A stretch of 64,000 nt of DNA from Sphingomonas sp. S2M10 (lineage in GTDB: Bacteria > Pseudomonadota > Alphaproteobacteria > Sphingomonadales > Sphingomonadaceae). Under the pieces are notes generated by a model, which was given only the letters and a program-made list of their open reading frames with translations, was not told the origin of the DNA and did no database searches. The first letter of the stretch is position 1. Each line of letters begins with the position of its first letter. The stretch is taken from contig NZ_JAAILI010000086.1 of NCBI RefSeq assembly GCF_012650175.1, forward strand, positions 104,373 to 168,372, written 5' to 3'. Shown in pieces: positions 9,147 to 17,419 of the stretch. The position numbers were made by a program, and so were the translations under genes.

Positions 9147-9400
9147 GTGATGTCCTCCCTCTGGTTGCGCGTTGAACGTAGGGGAGGGCGGCGGGTTTCG
9201 CCGCGGTGCGAAAATTTCGAACCGGTCGCGCCTTGGTTAGCGTCCGCGGCGACAGGACGCGCAGACAGACGTTGGTCCGGCCGAGTGATGCGCGGCCGGT
9301 GACCCCGCGAGCTGGTCCGCTACTCCCGATCGGCCGGAAATATTCTGGCATCGCATCGACGGTCTTGTTTGCTTCCCGCTTTTAGCTATCCCGGGGGGCC

Positions 9401-11023
9401 ATGCTACGTGACGACATGCGGCCGGTGATCCGCGTTATTGCCCTAAAGCTGCTAGCTTTTTCCGTACATAGTGGAGCTTTTCGGCGGGCCCCGCGGGCGT
9501 ATCTGATCGCCTGCTGGTGGTATTTGCGGGGGAAGAGGCTGCGGGCGCGCAACCAGTTCGCTCCGCTGCTGGGGGCGAGCAGCGGAGCCTTCCAGCTCTG
9601 GAGGCTGCGGAACGCGGCGCGGCCGGCACCGATCGGGGGCGGGTACGTGCCTATCGTCGCCTTGATCGACGCTCACGGTGGGGGCAGCGTCGAGGCGACG
9701 CTGCAAAGCCTGGATGCGGCCGGCATCGCTGCCATCGTCGTCGACGGTCCCCATGCGCGCGATGGGGCAGGCCTCCTCGAACGACTCCCGGGTCCGCTGC
9801 AGGATACATGGCTGATGCCGCTTTATGCCGGCGATCGCGTGGCGCGGGGGGCTGCCGCAGCCTATGTCGGCGCCATTGCCGAGGCTGAGCCGGACGCGGC
9901 GTTGATCTACGCTGATGACGACATCGTCGATCCGAACGGCCACAGCCATACACGCCCGCACTTCAAGCCGGCATGGAATGCCGAACTGTTTTGCCACTTC
10001 GACTATCTTTCAGGCAGCTGCATTCTACGCGCGCGCACCACGGAGATCGGTGCGGTGGAAGGCGGGGCGGATTGGGTCGCCCGGCTCGTGCACGCCGTTG
10101 CCGATCGGGCGCATCCCGTTCGACTGACGGAGATCCTGCATCATCGGCAGCGCAGACCCCGAAAGACCCCCATCGCGCCGCTGACGATCGTTCGGGACGC
10201 GCTGCCGCCGGTGACGGTGATCGTGCCCACGCGCAATCGGGCCGATCTGTTGGCCGTGTGCCTGGATGGGCTGGCGGCCACGCAATATCCCGGATTTGAT
10301 ACGATCGTAGTCGACAATGGCAGTGACGAGCCGGAGGCCCTTGCACTGCTGGCGCAGATCGATGGCAGATCCTGCCGCGTTCTCCGGCACGCAGGACCGT
10401 TCAATTTCTCGGCGATCAACAATCGGGCGGTGGCGGAAGCCGATGGCCGGATGATCTGCATGCTCAACAACGATGTCGAGATTGCCCAGCGGGACTGGCT
10501 GGCCATTCTGGCGACGCAGGCAGGCCGTTCCGATGTCGGTGCGGTCGGTCCAAGACTGCTGTACCCCGATGGGCGGATTCAGCATGCCGGCGTGGTATTG
10601 GGCGTGGGAGGCGGGGCTGCACATGCCCATCGCCTGCAGGATCCCGAGGAGGAGGGATATTTCTGGCGGCATGCGCTACCGCAGTTCACCTCCGCCGTGA
10701 CCGCCGCGTGTCTGGTGGTCCTGCGCGAGCGGTTTCTCGAAGTCGGCGGACTGGATGCGCAAGCCTTTGCGGTCGCCTTCAACGACGTGGATCTATGCAT
10801 GAAGTTGAACGCGCGCGGCTGGCGCAGCCTCTATGAACCGCGCGCCACGCTCGTTCATCACGAATCGCTGTCGCGGGGCTTTGACAAGGACCCGGTGGGG
10901 GCGGCCCGGCTTGCGCGCGAGCTGGCCGCGCTGAAAAGCCGCTGGGCCACGGACCATCGCTCGGACCCCTTCCATCACCCGGATCTTAGCCGTTTCAGCG
11001 AGCAGTTCGTGGTCGGGCTGTGA
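9401..11023 (+). CDS. Two-domain family 2 glycosyltransferase
   Basis: A 540-residue protein with two GT-A-like halves. The N-terminal half (about 85-230) has LIYADDDIVDPNG and RPHFKPAWNAELFCHFDYLSG. The C-terminal half (about 265-490) is the classic GT2 domain: VTVIVPTRNRADLLAVCL, the DNGSDEPEAL segment, MLNNDVEIAQRDWL (metal-binding N-N-D in the DxD position) and AFNDVDLCMKLNARGW. Such tandem enzymes are often rhamnosyl- or related transferases in O-antigen and capsule loci. GGGGGG lies just before the ATG. The stop overlaps the GTG of the next gene, so the two are co-translated. Confidence 0.85.
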   Translation: MLRDDMRPVIRVIALKLLAFSVHSGAFRRAPRAYLIACWWYLRGKRLRARNQFAPLLGASSGAFQLWRLRNAARPAPIGGGYVPIVALIDAHGGGSVEATLQSLDAAGIAAIVVDGPHARDGAGLLERLPGPLQDTWLMPLYAGDRVARGAAAAYVGAIAEAEPDAALIYADDDIVDPNGHSHTRPHFKPAWNAELFCHFDYLSGSCILRARTTEIGAVEGGADWVARLVHAVADRAHPVRLTEILHHRQRRPRKTPIAPLTIVRDALPPVTVIVPTRNRADLLAVCLDGLAATQYPGFDTIVVDNGSDEPEALALLAQIDGRSCRVLRHAGPFNFSAINNRAVAEADGRMICMLNNDVEIAQRDWLAILATQAGRSDVGAVGPRLLYPDGRIQHAGVVLGVGGGAAHAHRLQDPEEEGYFWRHALPQFTSAVTAACLVVLRERFLEVGGLDAQAFAVAFNDVDLCMKLNARGWRSLYEPRATLVHHESLSRGFDKDPVGAARLARELAALKSRWATDHRSDPFHHPDLSRFSEQFVVGL

Positions 11024-11838
11024 ACGGGCCCGTCGCACCAGCCGCCACGCGCGCGGCACCCGACCGATTGAAGCTTCCCGCGGTAACCCTGTGCGCGGTC
11101 ACCTCCGTCAACGTCGCGGCGACCCTCGCGGCGGTCGAATGCTGCATCTCCCAGATCCAGTTCGGCGCCGTGGTGATCCTGACGGACGCGGACCTTTCGC
11201 CACCCGATCCCGAAATACGCGTCGTAGCGATCCCGCGCATCTGCTCCGCAGAAGACTATTCGACCTTCATGATAAAGTCGCTGCATGCATATGTTGAGAC
11301 CTCGCACTGCCTTGTTGTGCAGTGGGACGGCCATGTGCTTTCGGCAGGCAGGTGGCGCCCCGAGTTTCTCGACTATGACTATATCGGAGCGCGGTGGCCC
11401 CAGTTCAGGGACGGGGCGGACGTCGGCAACGGCGGGTTTTCGCTGCGGAGCCGGCGATTGCTCGACGCGTGCGCCACCGGGGATCTTCCTTATGCCCATC
11501 CCGAGGACCTGGCCATCTGCCGGGCGTATAGACCCCAGCTGGAGGAGCAAGGTCTCCGCTTCGCGCCCCCCGATGTCGCGGACCGCTTCTCGACCGAGCG
11601 CGCGGGCCTTCTGCGCGACAGTTTCGGCTATCATGGCGTGTTCAACATGCCCCGCGCGCTGGGCGCCGAACAATTTTGGCGGCTATACCGGTCGCTGGAC
11701 TCGCGCGGCTCGGTCGTGCCGGACTTCTGGGCGATCCTGTTCCAGGTGGCGCGTGGCACAAGGGGCTGGCGGCGCGCAGCCCTGCTGATCCTCCACAGGC
11801 TGCGGGCCGCCCGGCCCGTACGGTGGGTGCTTCGTTGA
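11020..11838 (+). CDS. DUF5672 family protein (probable capsule-locus glycosyltransferase)
   Basis: A 272-residue protein with the landmarks of DUF5672: HCLVVQWDGHVL, FLDYDYIGARWP, VGNGGFSLRSRRLLDA and HPEDLAICR. The family is found in polysaccharide loci and looks like a compact GT-A enzyme, but no reaction is established to my knowledge. The GTG start at 11020 overlaps the TGA of the preceding GT2 gene. The C-terminus is a basic helix (HRLRAARPVRWVLR), perhaps membrane-peripheral. It converges on kdsB with about 90 bases between. Confidence 0.75.
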   Translation: MNGPVAPAATRAAPDRLKLPAVTLCAVTSVNVAATLAAVECCISQIQFGAVVILTDADLSPPDPEIRVVAIPRICSAEDYSTFMIKSLHAYVETSHCLVVQWDGHVLSAGRWRPEFLDYDYIGARWPQFRDGADVGNGGFSLRSRRLLDACATGDLPYAHPEDLAICRAYRPQLEEQGLRFAPPDVADRFSTERAGLLRDSFGYHGVFNMPRALGAEQFWRLYRSLDSRGSVVPDFWAILFQVARGTRGWRRAALLILHRLRAARPVRWVLR

Positions 11839-11932
11839 TGCAGCCTTCGACTTGGCGGCCGTAAGGAACGACGCTGCGTCCCGCACCGCGCGATGCCCCG
11901 CACGACCACCGATCACGGCGTCCGGGCGGGGC

Positions 11933-12751
11933 TCAGTCGATGCCGAGCCTCGCGAGTTCGGTTTCGATCAAAGGCACGTCGCTGGGATTGTTGAGCTCGA
12001 TGACGTTCCACGGAAGCGCGTCGATCTGCAGGAGCGACACCGGCAGCCCCAGATGCAGGAAGCGGAGCTGCTCCAGACCCTCGACAAGCTCCAGCGGCGA
12101 CGGCGGCAGGGCGACATACTGCTCCAGGGCGCTGGGCCTGTAAGCATAGATGCCCAGATGCAGGTGCACGTCCGCCAGGTCCTGCGGTTTGCCGGTCCGC
12201 GGGATGTAGGGGATGATGGCCTTGGAGAAGTAGAGTGCCTGCCCCGCGGCGTTCATCACGACCGTCGTCCCGCCCACACGGCCGGCGGCTGCGTCGGTCA
12301 GGAGGTGCTGCACCGTCTGGGCCGATGCCCGCACGGCCGGCGTGGCCATCGCCGCGGTCGCGTCGGCGGTGAGCCGGTCGATCAGGGCGGGGATCAGGCT
12401 GGCGGGGGAAAGCGGCGCATCGCCCTGCAGGTTGACGATCACGTCCGCGACATTGCCCAGCGTTCGCAGCGCATCGGCGCAGCGTTCGGTGCCGTTCGCG
12501 CAATCCGGCGATGTCATCACGATCTGGCCGCCGAATCCATGGACCTCCGCCACGATGCGGTCGTCATCCGTCGCCACCCAGACGCCGGCGCAGTCCGGTA
12601 CCTGCATCGCGCATTCCCAGCTGCGCTGGATCAGCGACTTCGAAATGCCGCTGGCGCCCTTGAGCTTGGCCAGGGGCTTCCCGGGGTAGCGTGTGGACGC
12701 ATACCGCGCGGGGATGATGATGGCGAAGCTCGGCTTGCCGCTGGTGGTCAT
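11933..12751 (-). CDS. kdsB: 3-deoxy-manno-octulosonate cytidylyltransferase KdsB
   Basis: KdsB makes CMP-Kdo from CTP and Kdo, the activated donor for lipid A cores and for the Kdo linker of group 2 capsules. The 272-residue sequence has the N-terminal nucleotide-binding motif IIIPARYASTRYPGKPLAK, VATDDDRI, and TSPDCANGTERCADAL, with VNLQGDAPL in place of the usual QGDEP. It is somewhat longer than E. coli KdsB (about 250). Its ATG overlaps the kdsD stop as ATGA. A capsule-dedicated copy in addition to a housekeeping one is likely but cannot be checked here. Confidence 0.92.
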   Translation of the reverse strand: MTTSGKPSFAIIIPARYASTRYPGKPLAKLKGASGISKSLIQRSWECAMQVPDCAGVWVATDDDRIVAEVHGFGGQIVMTSPDCANGTERCADALRTLGNVADVIVNLQGDAPLSPASLIPALIDRLTADATAAMATPAVRASAQTVQHLLTDAAAGRVGGTTVVMNAAGQALYFSKAIIPYIPRTGKPQDLADVHLHLGIYAYRPSALEQYVALPPSPLELVEGLEQLRFLHLGLPVSLLQIDALPWNVIELNNPSDVPLIETELARLGID

Positions 12752-13746
12752 GCGAGGCCCAACCGGATGAAGTCATGGACGTGTACGATGCCGACCGGGA
12801 CGGCATCCTGATCCTCCGGACGGCACACGAAGGCGCAGGTTATCTTCTCGTCATTGAGGAAGCGCAGTGCATCTTCCGCAAGAAGATCCGCGCCGATGAT
12901 CCGCGGCGTGCGCGACATCACCGTTTCGGCCGTGGCGCGTTGCAGCACATCAAAGTGCCGGCGAATGTCGCCGTCCGTGATCACGCCGAGCAGCTTGCTG
13001 GTTTCGTCCACGACGCCCGCGATACCGAACCCGCCGGCCGTCATGACGCTGATGACCTTCTTCATCTCTTCCGTCGGGCTGACAAGGGGCATGCGGCTGA
13101 TACCGTGCATGATCTCCGAAACCGAGGTGAGACGCAGTCCGATCGCACCGCCGGGGTGCAAGGCCTTCATGCCATCGCGCGAGAAGCCGCGAGCATCCAT
13201 CACCGCCATCGCCAGGGCATCGCAGAGCGCGAGCTGGACCGTCGTGGACGTCGTCGGCGCGATGTTCGCCGCACAGGCCTCGCGGAGCGCCGGGATGCAC
13301 AATTTCACGTCGGCAAATTGCATGACCAGTGAATCGACCCGCGATGCGATCCCGACAACGGGGACGCGGATCGTGCGCGCATATGCCAGGAACGGACGAA
13401 GCTCATTGGTGTTGCCGGAGTTCGACAGCACCACCAGCACGTCGCCCGGGACGAGCATGCCGAGGTCGCCATGGGCTGCCTCCGCAGGGTGCACATAGCT
13501 GGAGGGCGTTCCCGTTGCGGACAGCGTCGCCGCGAATTTGCGCCCCACATGACCGGACTTGCCCATGCCGGTGATGACGACCCGTCCCCGGCAGCCGAGG
13601 ATCGCTTCGCACGCCGCGATGAAGGTGTCGTCGAGTGACTCGGCCAGCTTGGCGAGAGCATCCTTCTCGATATGGACAACCTCGATACCGCGTTCGAGCA
13701 GCTTCTGAACACCTGTATCTGATTGCGAGTGAATAGCTGTCGCCAT
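12748..13746 (-). CDS. kdsD: D-arabinose 5-phosphate isomerase (KdsD/KpsF)
   Basis: Converts ribulose 5-phosphate to arabinose 5-phosphate, the first step of Kdo synthesis. The 332-residue protein has an SIS domain (VVITGMGKSGHVGRKFAATLSATG; SNSGNTNELRPFL) followed by two CBS domains (ISRMPLVSPTEEMKKVISVM; VFDxx-type ...MSRTPRIIGADLLAEDALRFL). The ATG at 13746 has AAGGGG 9 bases upstream; a further in-frame start 39 bases upstream gives an atypical N-terminus. Adjacent to kpsT and overlapping kdsB, it matches the kpsF position of capsule clusters. Confidence 0.92.
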   Translation of the reverse strand: MATAIHSQSDTGVQKLLERGIEVVHIEKDALAKLAESLDDTFIAACEAILGCRGRVVITGMGKSGHVGRKFAATLSATGTPSSYVHPAEAAHGDLGMLVPGDVLVVLSNSGNTNELRPFLAYARTIRVPVVGIASRVDSLVMQFADVKLCIPALREACAANIAPTTSTTVQLALCDALAMAVMDARGFSRDGMKALHPGGAIGLRLTSVSEIMHGISRMPLVSPTEEMKKVISVMTAGGFGIAGVVDETSKLLGVITDGDIRRHFDVLQRATAETVMSRTPRIIGADLLAEDALRFLNDEKITCAFVCRPEDQDAVPVGIVHVHDFIRLGLA

Positions 13747-13801
13747 CTTGCTGAACCCCTTACAAACCCAACGCGTTAAGATCAATTGCAGGAAATGAAA
13801 T

Positions 13802-14473
13802 TTACTGATCCGAACTGGAATAGCTCATGATCTTTTTGTATTCTTTCAGAGCTATACCGAAATCGGGATATTCTTCTATGTGGCCGTCGTTCAACAGTAG
13901 AAATCTGTTGCAGACATCTTCCAGATAGCGCCTGCTGTGTGAGACAAGAAGCATGGCCTTGTCTTTGCGCTTTTCGAACAATTCCACGCGGCAACGCTCA
14001 CGGAAACGTTCATCACCTACCGCGATGACCTCGTCGATCAGAAAGCAATCAAAATCGATCACCATGGAAATGGCAAATGCCAGTCGCGCCTTCATGCCCG
14101 ACGAATAAATCCTGACGGGCTCGTCAATGAAACTGCCCAGCTCGGAAAAATCCTGGACGAATTCGAAGCGCTCCTTGAAGTCGACTCCATAGATGCGGCA
14201 GATGAAACGAAGATTGTCCGCGCCCGTAAGCCTGGCGTGAAAACCGCCGTTGAACGCGAGCGGCCAGGAGACGCTCATCTCCCGCTCGACTTTGCCGGCG
14301 GTGGGCTTTTCCGCGCCACTCACAATCCGGGTCAGCGTCGACTTGCCCGCACCGTTGCGGCCGAGAACGCCGATGCGCTCGCCGGGACGAATGTCGAAGT
14401 TCACCTTGTTCAGGATCGTTCGTTCGCCGCCCTTCACGGGGTAGCGTTTGGTGATGTCCAGAAGCCGGATCAT
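13802..14473 (-). CDS. kpsT: Capsule ABC transporter ATP-binding protein KpsT
   Basis: A 223-residue ATPase with Walker A GRNGAGKST (38-46), the signature-like YSSGMKARLAFA, Walker B CFLIDEVIAVGD, and H-loop LLVSHSRR. The YSSGM signature replaces LSGGQ, as is normal for KpsT/Wzt-type polysaccharide exporters. It energises export of the capsular polymer with KpsM. The ATG at 14473 overlaps the kpsM stop as ATGA. The 3' end (about 13800-14000) is noticeably more AT-rich than the surrounding DNA. Confidence 0.93.
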   Translation of the reverse strand: MIRLLDITKRYPVKGGERTILNKVNFDIRPGERIGVLGRNGAGKSTLTRIVSGAEKPTAGKVEREMSVSWPLAFNGGFHARLTGADNLRFICRIYGVDFKERFEFVQDFSELGSFIDEPVRIYSSGMKARLAFAISMVIDFDCFLIDEVIAVGDERFRERCRVELFEKRKDKAMLLVSHSRRYLEDVCNRFLLLNDGHIEEYPDFGIALKEYKKIMSYSSSDQ

Positions 14474-15291
14474 GATTCTTGCTCGCTGCCGCCAATCAGG
14501 CGCACCTGGCTCAGTCCGAACAGCGACAGGCCGAGATTCCATGCGCACAGATACGAAAGGCTGTAATGGGCCGTGAAATGCGAGCCGAAAAAGCCGTCCC
14601 GGATGAATTCGACGGCATGCAACATCGGCAGATACAGGACGATTTCACGCGCCTTTTCGGGCAAGGTGTCGGCGATGAAGGCCGCGCCCGAGAAGGGGAA
14701 CAGCATGTACGACAAGGGCGACCAGAGCTTCTCGACGATTTCGTACCGGTCCGCCAGCGCTGCCAAGGTCAAGGCAAGGCCGATGCCGAACCAGGCCAGC
14801 AGCAGCCAGCCGGCAAGTACCTGCAGGGCATCCTCGGGCGGCACCAGCCAGCCATAGACCCAGAACAGCACGCCGAGGACGACGAAGCTTGTCGTCACCG
14901 CGCCTTCTTCCAGCAGGATTCGTGAATAATAGACGTCGATCACCGTGACCTGCCGATGGTGCAGCAGGTGGATGTTCGATTGAACCGCACTCATGCAGCG
15001 CCCGGGCAGGTTCCGCCACAGGAGCATGGCCGAATATCCCGTCAGCGCGAACTCGGTGATGGGAATGTCCGAACCGTGGATGCTCCTCGTCGCCGTCCAG
15101 ATCAGCGTGATCGCGATCGTGAACATCATCGGCTCGAGAAACAGCCACAGGAACCCGAGATTGTTTCTGCCGTAGCGTGTCAGCAGTTCGCGCATCAGCA
15201 GCGCGTAGATCACGCGCAACTGTACGCGCAGAGCGCCGCGAAAACCGCGTTCCAGGCCGACAGGCGTGTGGCGCTCAGCTGCCATGTTCAC
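14470..15291 (-). CDS. kpsM: Capsule ABC transporter permease KpsM
   Basis: An ABC-2 type permease of 273 residues with about six membrane segments, including FLWLFLEPMMFTIAITLIW, FVVLGVLFWVYGWLV and VLAGWLLLAWFGIGLALTL. The N-terminal amphipathic region (LRVIYALLMRELLTRYGRNNLGF) and the late PLSYMLFPFSGAAF are typical of KpsM/BexB/CtrC. The GTG at 15291 overlaps the end of kpsE; an ATG at 15285 is equally possible. It forms the membrane channel for capsule export together with KpsT and KpsE. Confidence 0.92.
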   Translation of the reverse strand: MNMAAERHTPVGLERGFRGALRVQLRVIYALLMRELLTRYGRNNLGFLWLFLEPMMFTIAITLIWTATRSIHGSDIPITEFALTGYSAMLLWRNLPGRCMSAVQSNIHLLHHRQVTVIDVYYSRILLEEGAVTTSFVVLGVLFWVYGWLVPPEDALQVLAGWLLLAWFGIGLALTLAALADRYEIVEKLWSPLSYMLFPFSGAAFIADTLPEKAREIVLYLPMLHAVEFIRDGFFGSHFTAHYSLSYLCAWNLGLSLFGLSQVRLIGGSEQES

Positions 15292-16384
15292 GAATACCCG
15301 AATACAGCATCGACAAGATGCCCCAGCTGACCAGCCCGATCAGCAGCGTCGCGATGATGCCCCGCAGGCGCCGCGGCTCCTCGGGGGATTCCGGCAGGGC
15401 GGGCTCCACGATGCGCTCCACATAGGCCTGTTTGCGCCGCGCGTCGTTCCGTGCTTCCTCAAGCGAGGCCAGGGCACCCGCGAGTTGCTTCTCGGCGAAC
15501 TGGTTCTCCAGCGAGAAGCGTTCATAGTCGACCGCCGATGCGGCCAGCGAGGTCCGGCCACCGGCGATCATGCTCATCTGCTTCGCGATTTCCGACTGGA
15601 TATCGGAGATGTTGCGCTGCAGGATGGGGATTTGCGGGTTGGCAGGCGTGAAGGCGCGAAGCTGCTTCAACTGCGTCTGCGACAGGATCAGCTGGTCCTG
15701 GAGCTTGGAGATCATCTGCAGGCCTGCCGTGGCCTGGATCTGCGGATCGACGATATGGTTGCGGTTGCGGTACGCGGCGAGCGCGAGCGACGCCCTGCTC
15801 GCCTTTTCCTTCGCTTCCTGAACCTCCGTCGTCGCGTAGCCGATCAGATCCTGCCGCGCGCGCTGATTTATCTTGTTGACGGTCGCCTCCGCCATTTCCA
15901 GCAGCCGCTTGTTGATGCGCAGCGCGTCCTGTGCCGTATACGCCCGCACCGACAAGGTGCTGATCGACGTCGTGCTGTCCTGCTGAATGGTCACATGCGA
16001 CTGGTAGAACCGATAGAGATCCTCGAAGGAATCGTTCACGCCCATCGGCGCGAACCGATCGACGATCGAGATGGCCGGTCGCGTCGAGGCCTTTTGATAG
16101 AAATCGTCTTGGTTCAGCGCGCGGAGCGCGTCGCGCGACTCCACAAAGGCCTTGGCGGCGAAGGCCTCGTCGCTGGCGTTGGAAAAGCCTGCGGTCTGCA
16201 GGATCATGCCCAGTCCGGTCGCCGCCGGCTTTTCCGGGCTGCGAACGACGAACTTTGATTCCGAAATATAGATGTCGGAAGCAAGAAAGCCAAAGTAGAC
16301 AATCGCGATCATCACCGGCATTGCCACTGACAACATGAACAGCCCGTCGATCTTCTTGGGCCAGCGGCGCGCTGCACTCAACAT
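15275..16384 (-). CDS. kpsE: Capsule export inner-membrane adaptor KpsE
   Basis: A 369-residue member of the KpsE/CtrB/BexC family, which bridges the inner-membrane exporter to the outer-membrane channel. Transmembrane segments lie near residues 15-37 (LFMLSVAMPVMIAIVYFGFL) and near the C-terminus (LRGIIATLLIGLVSWGILSML). Between them is a long periplasmic coiled coil (NKINQRARQDLIGYATTEV; LQRNISDIQSEIAKQMSMI). A YISESKFVVRSPEK segment follows the first membrane helix, as in the family. The start at 16384 was chosen to place a short cytoplasmic tail before the first helix. It heads kpsE-kpsM-kpsT-kdsD-kdsB. Confidence 0.9.
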   Translation of the reverse strand: MLSAARRWPKKIDGLFMLSVAMPVMIAIVYFGFLASDIYISESKFVVRSPEKPAATGLGMILQTAGFSNASDEAFAAKAFVESRDALRALNQDDFYQKASTRPAISIVDRFAPMGVNDSFEDLYRFYQSHVTIQQDSTTSISTLSVRAYTAQDALRINKRLLEMAEATVNKINQRARQDLIGYATTEVQEAKEKASRASLALAAYRNRNHIVDPQIQATAGLQMISKLQDQLILSQTQLKQLRAFTPANPQIPILQRNISDIQSEIAKQMSMIAGGRTSLAASAVDYERFSLENQFAEKQLAGALASLEEARNDARRKQAYVERIVEPALPESPEEPRRLRGIIATLLIGLVSWGILSMLYSGIREHGS

Positions 16385-16595
16385 GGTTTCGGTTCTAATC
16401 TTCTCAAAGGGCGACCGCGTGCGGCACGGCGCGCGTCGGTACGTTTGCACAACGCGCTAACCATGCCGCAAATGTAAGTCCAGCACATAACCACGTGCGG
16501 ATCAAACCGCGAGACCGGGCCGCTCGACGCGCGACTGAAAGCGGCGCGAGGGTGACCCGGGGAAAGAGTGAAAGACAAGCGGCGCACGCCATGGA

Positions 16596-16620
16596 AGGAG
16601 CGGGCGGTCAACCCGCTCCT
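16596..16620 (-). terminator. Hairpin downstream of the capsule glycosyltransferase
   Basis: AGGAGCGGG (16596-16604) pairs perfectly with CCCGCTCCT (16612-16620) around a 7-base loop, 12 bases past the stop of the minus-strand glycosyltransferase. Only two T follow the stem, so it is a weak intrinsic terminator at best. The remaining ~210 bases up to kpsE hold no gene and presumably its promoter; I see no convincing -35/-10 pair. Confidence 0.45.
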
Positions 16621-16631
16621 CCACGCACCGC

Positions 16632-17354
16632 CTATGCCGCGAGCGCGTCGCGATCGGCTGCGGCTTGGTACTGCCGGTTTTCCTCGAGCCAAAGGTCGCC
16701 ATAATCGACCTCACGCCATTCGTCGAACCAGGGCCCGCCATTGGTATAGTGGATGACGCGCGGCGTCATCGCCGGCTTCTCATATTCGCCGACCAGAAAA
16801 TTCCAATCGAGCGCGAGCGCGCCGATATCCTCGTCCTTGGCGATCCAGGCAAGCCTGTGCAGATGTGCCGGCGAAGCGCTGTTCACCACGTCGGGCGTGA
16901 GCGCCTGGACATCCGGGTGCGCACAATTGAACACCATGAACGACGACCAATTCTTGCGGGGATAGGTCGTCTGCTGCTGGTTGTCCATCTTCACCGCGAA
17001 TGCGGGCGTGTAATCATGTTGGACGCAGTACAGCGCCTTGCTCGGGTCGAGGCCGTCCAGCACCGTCCGGACGTCGGTGGTGAACAGGAAGTCGCAGTCG
17101 CAGAACACGACCCACCCGGCCGTCTGCGCAGCGAGATACGGCGTCAGGAACCGCGTGAGGGAAAATTCGGTCGAGGCCGTCTTGTCGAAGGGGCGCGTGT
17201 ATAGCCCAAGTTCGCGGAGCATCGGCTGGCGGAGCGGGATGCTGCGAACCGCATCGCCCGAATGGCGAGCGATGGAGTGGCGACATACCTGCCACGCGAT
17301 ATCTTCCCGGCTGTCATAGCCTACGAAGACCTTCAAAGCTGTTTCGTCTGTCAA
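16632..17354 (-). CDS. Probable glycosyltransferase of the capsule locus
   Basis: About 240 residues, starting KVFVGYDSREDIAWQVCRHS with a GT-A-like core: TRFLTPYLAAQTAGWVVFCDCDFLFTTD carries a D-x-D motif (CDCDF) in the metal/nucleotide-binding position, and NGGPWFDEWREVDYGDLW near the end. The fold resembles GT8-like or WaaJ-like capsule enzymes; donor and acceptor are unknown. I chose TTG at 17354 (GGGA lies upstream). An ATG at 17402 would add 16 residues, but it lies in the loop of a hairpin and lacks a ribosome-binding site. It follows kdsA in the same direction. Confidence 0.75.
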   Translation of the reverse strand: MTDETALKVFVGYDSREDIAWQVCRHSIARHSGDAVRSIPLRQPMLRELGLYTRPFDKTASTEFSLTRFLTPYLAAQTAGWVVFCDCDFLFTTDVRTVLDGLDPSKALYCVQHDYTPAFAVKMDNQQQTTYPRKNWSSFMVFNCAHPDVQALTPDVVNSASPAHLHRLAWIAKDEDIGALALDWNFLVGEYEKPAMTPRVIHYTNGGPWFDEWREVDYGDLWLEENRQYQAAADRDALAA

Positions 17355-17390
17355 AACCCCGATCCCATATTCCCAAGAAATCTGACAAGC

Positions 17391-17414
17391 GCCCGGCGAC
17401 ATGGTGCGCCGGGC
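17391..17414 (-). promoter_or_regulatory. Hairpin just after kdsA, before the glycosyltransferase
   Basis: GCCCGGCG and CGCCGGGC form a perfect 8-bp stem with an 8-base loop that contains an ATG in frame with the glycosyltransferase (17402). It lies 6 bases beyond the kdsA stop. It could act as an intercistronic hairpin modulating expression of the downstream gene, or as a weak terminator without a T-run. Confidence 0.35.
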
Positions 17415-17419
17415 ACGGC

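Noticed and set aside
9275..9297. Hairpin CCGGCCG-N9-CGGCCGG between the divergent pyruvyl transferase and GT2 genes
   Set aside because: Short GC pairing typical of this composition; no relation to a start site or terminator position.
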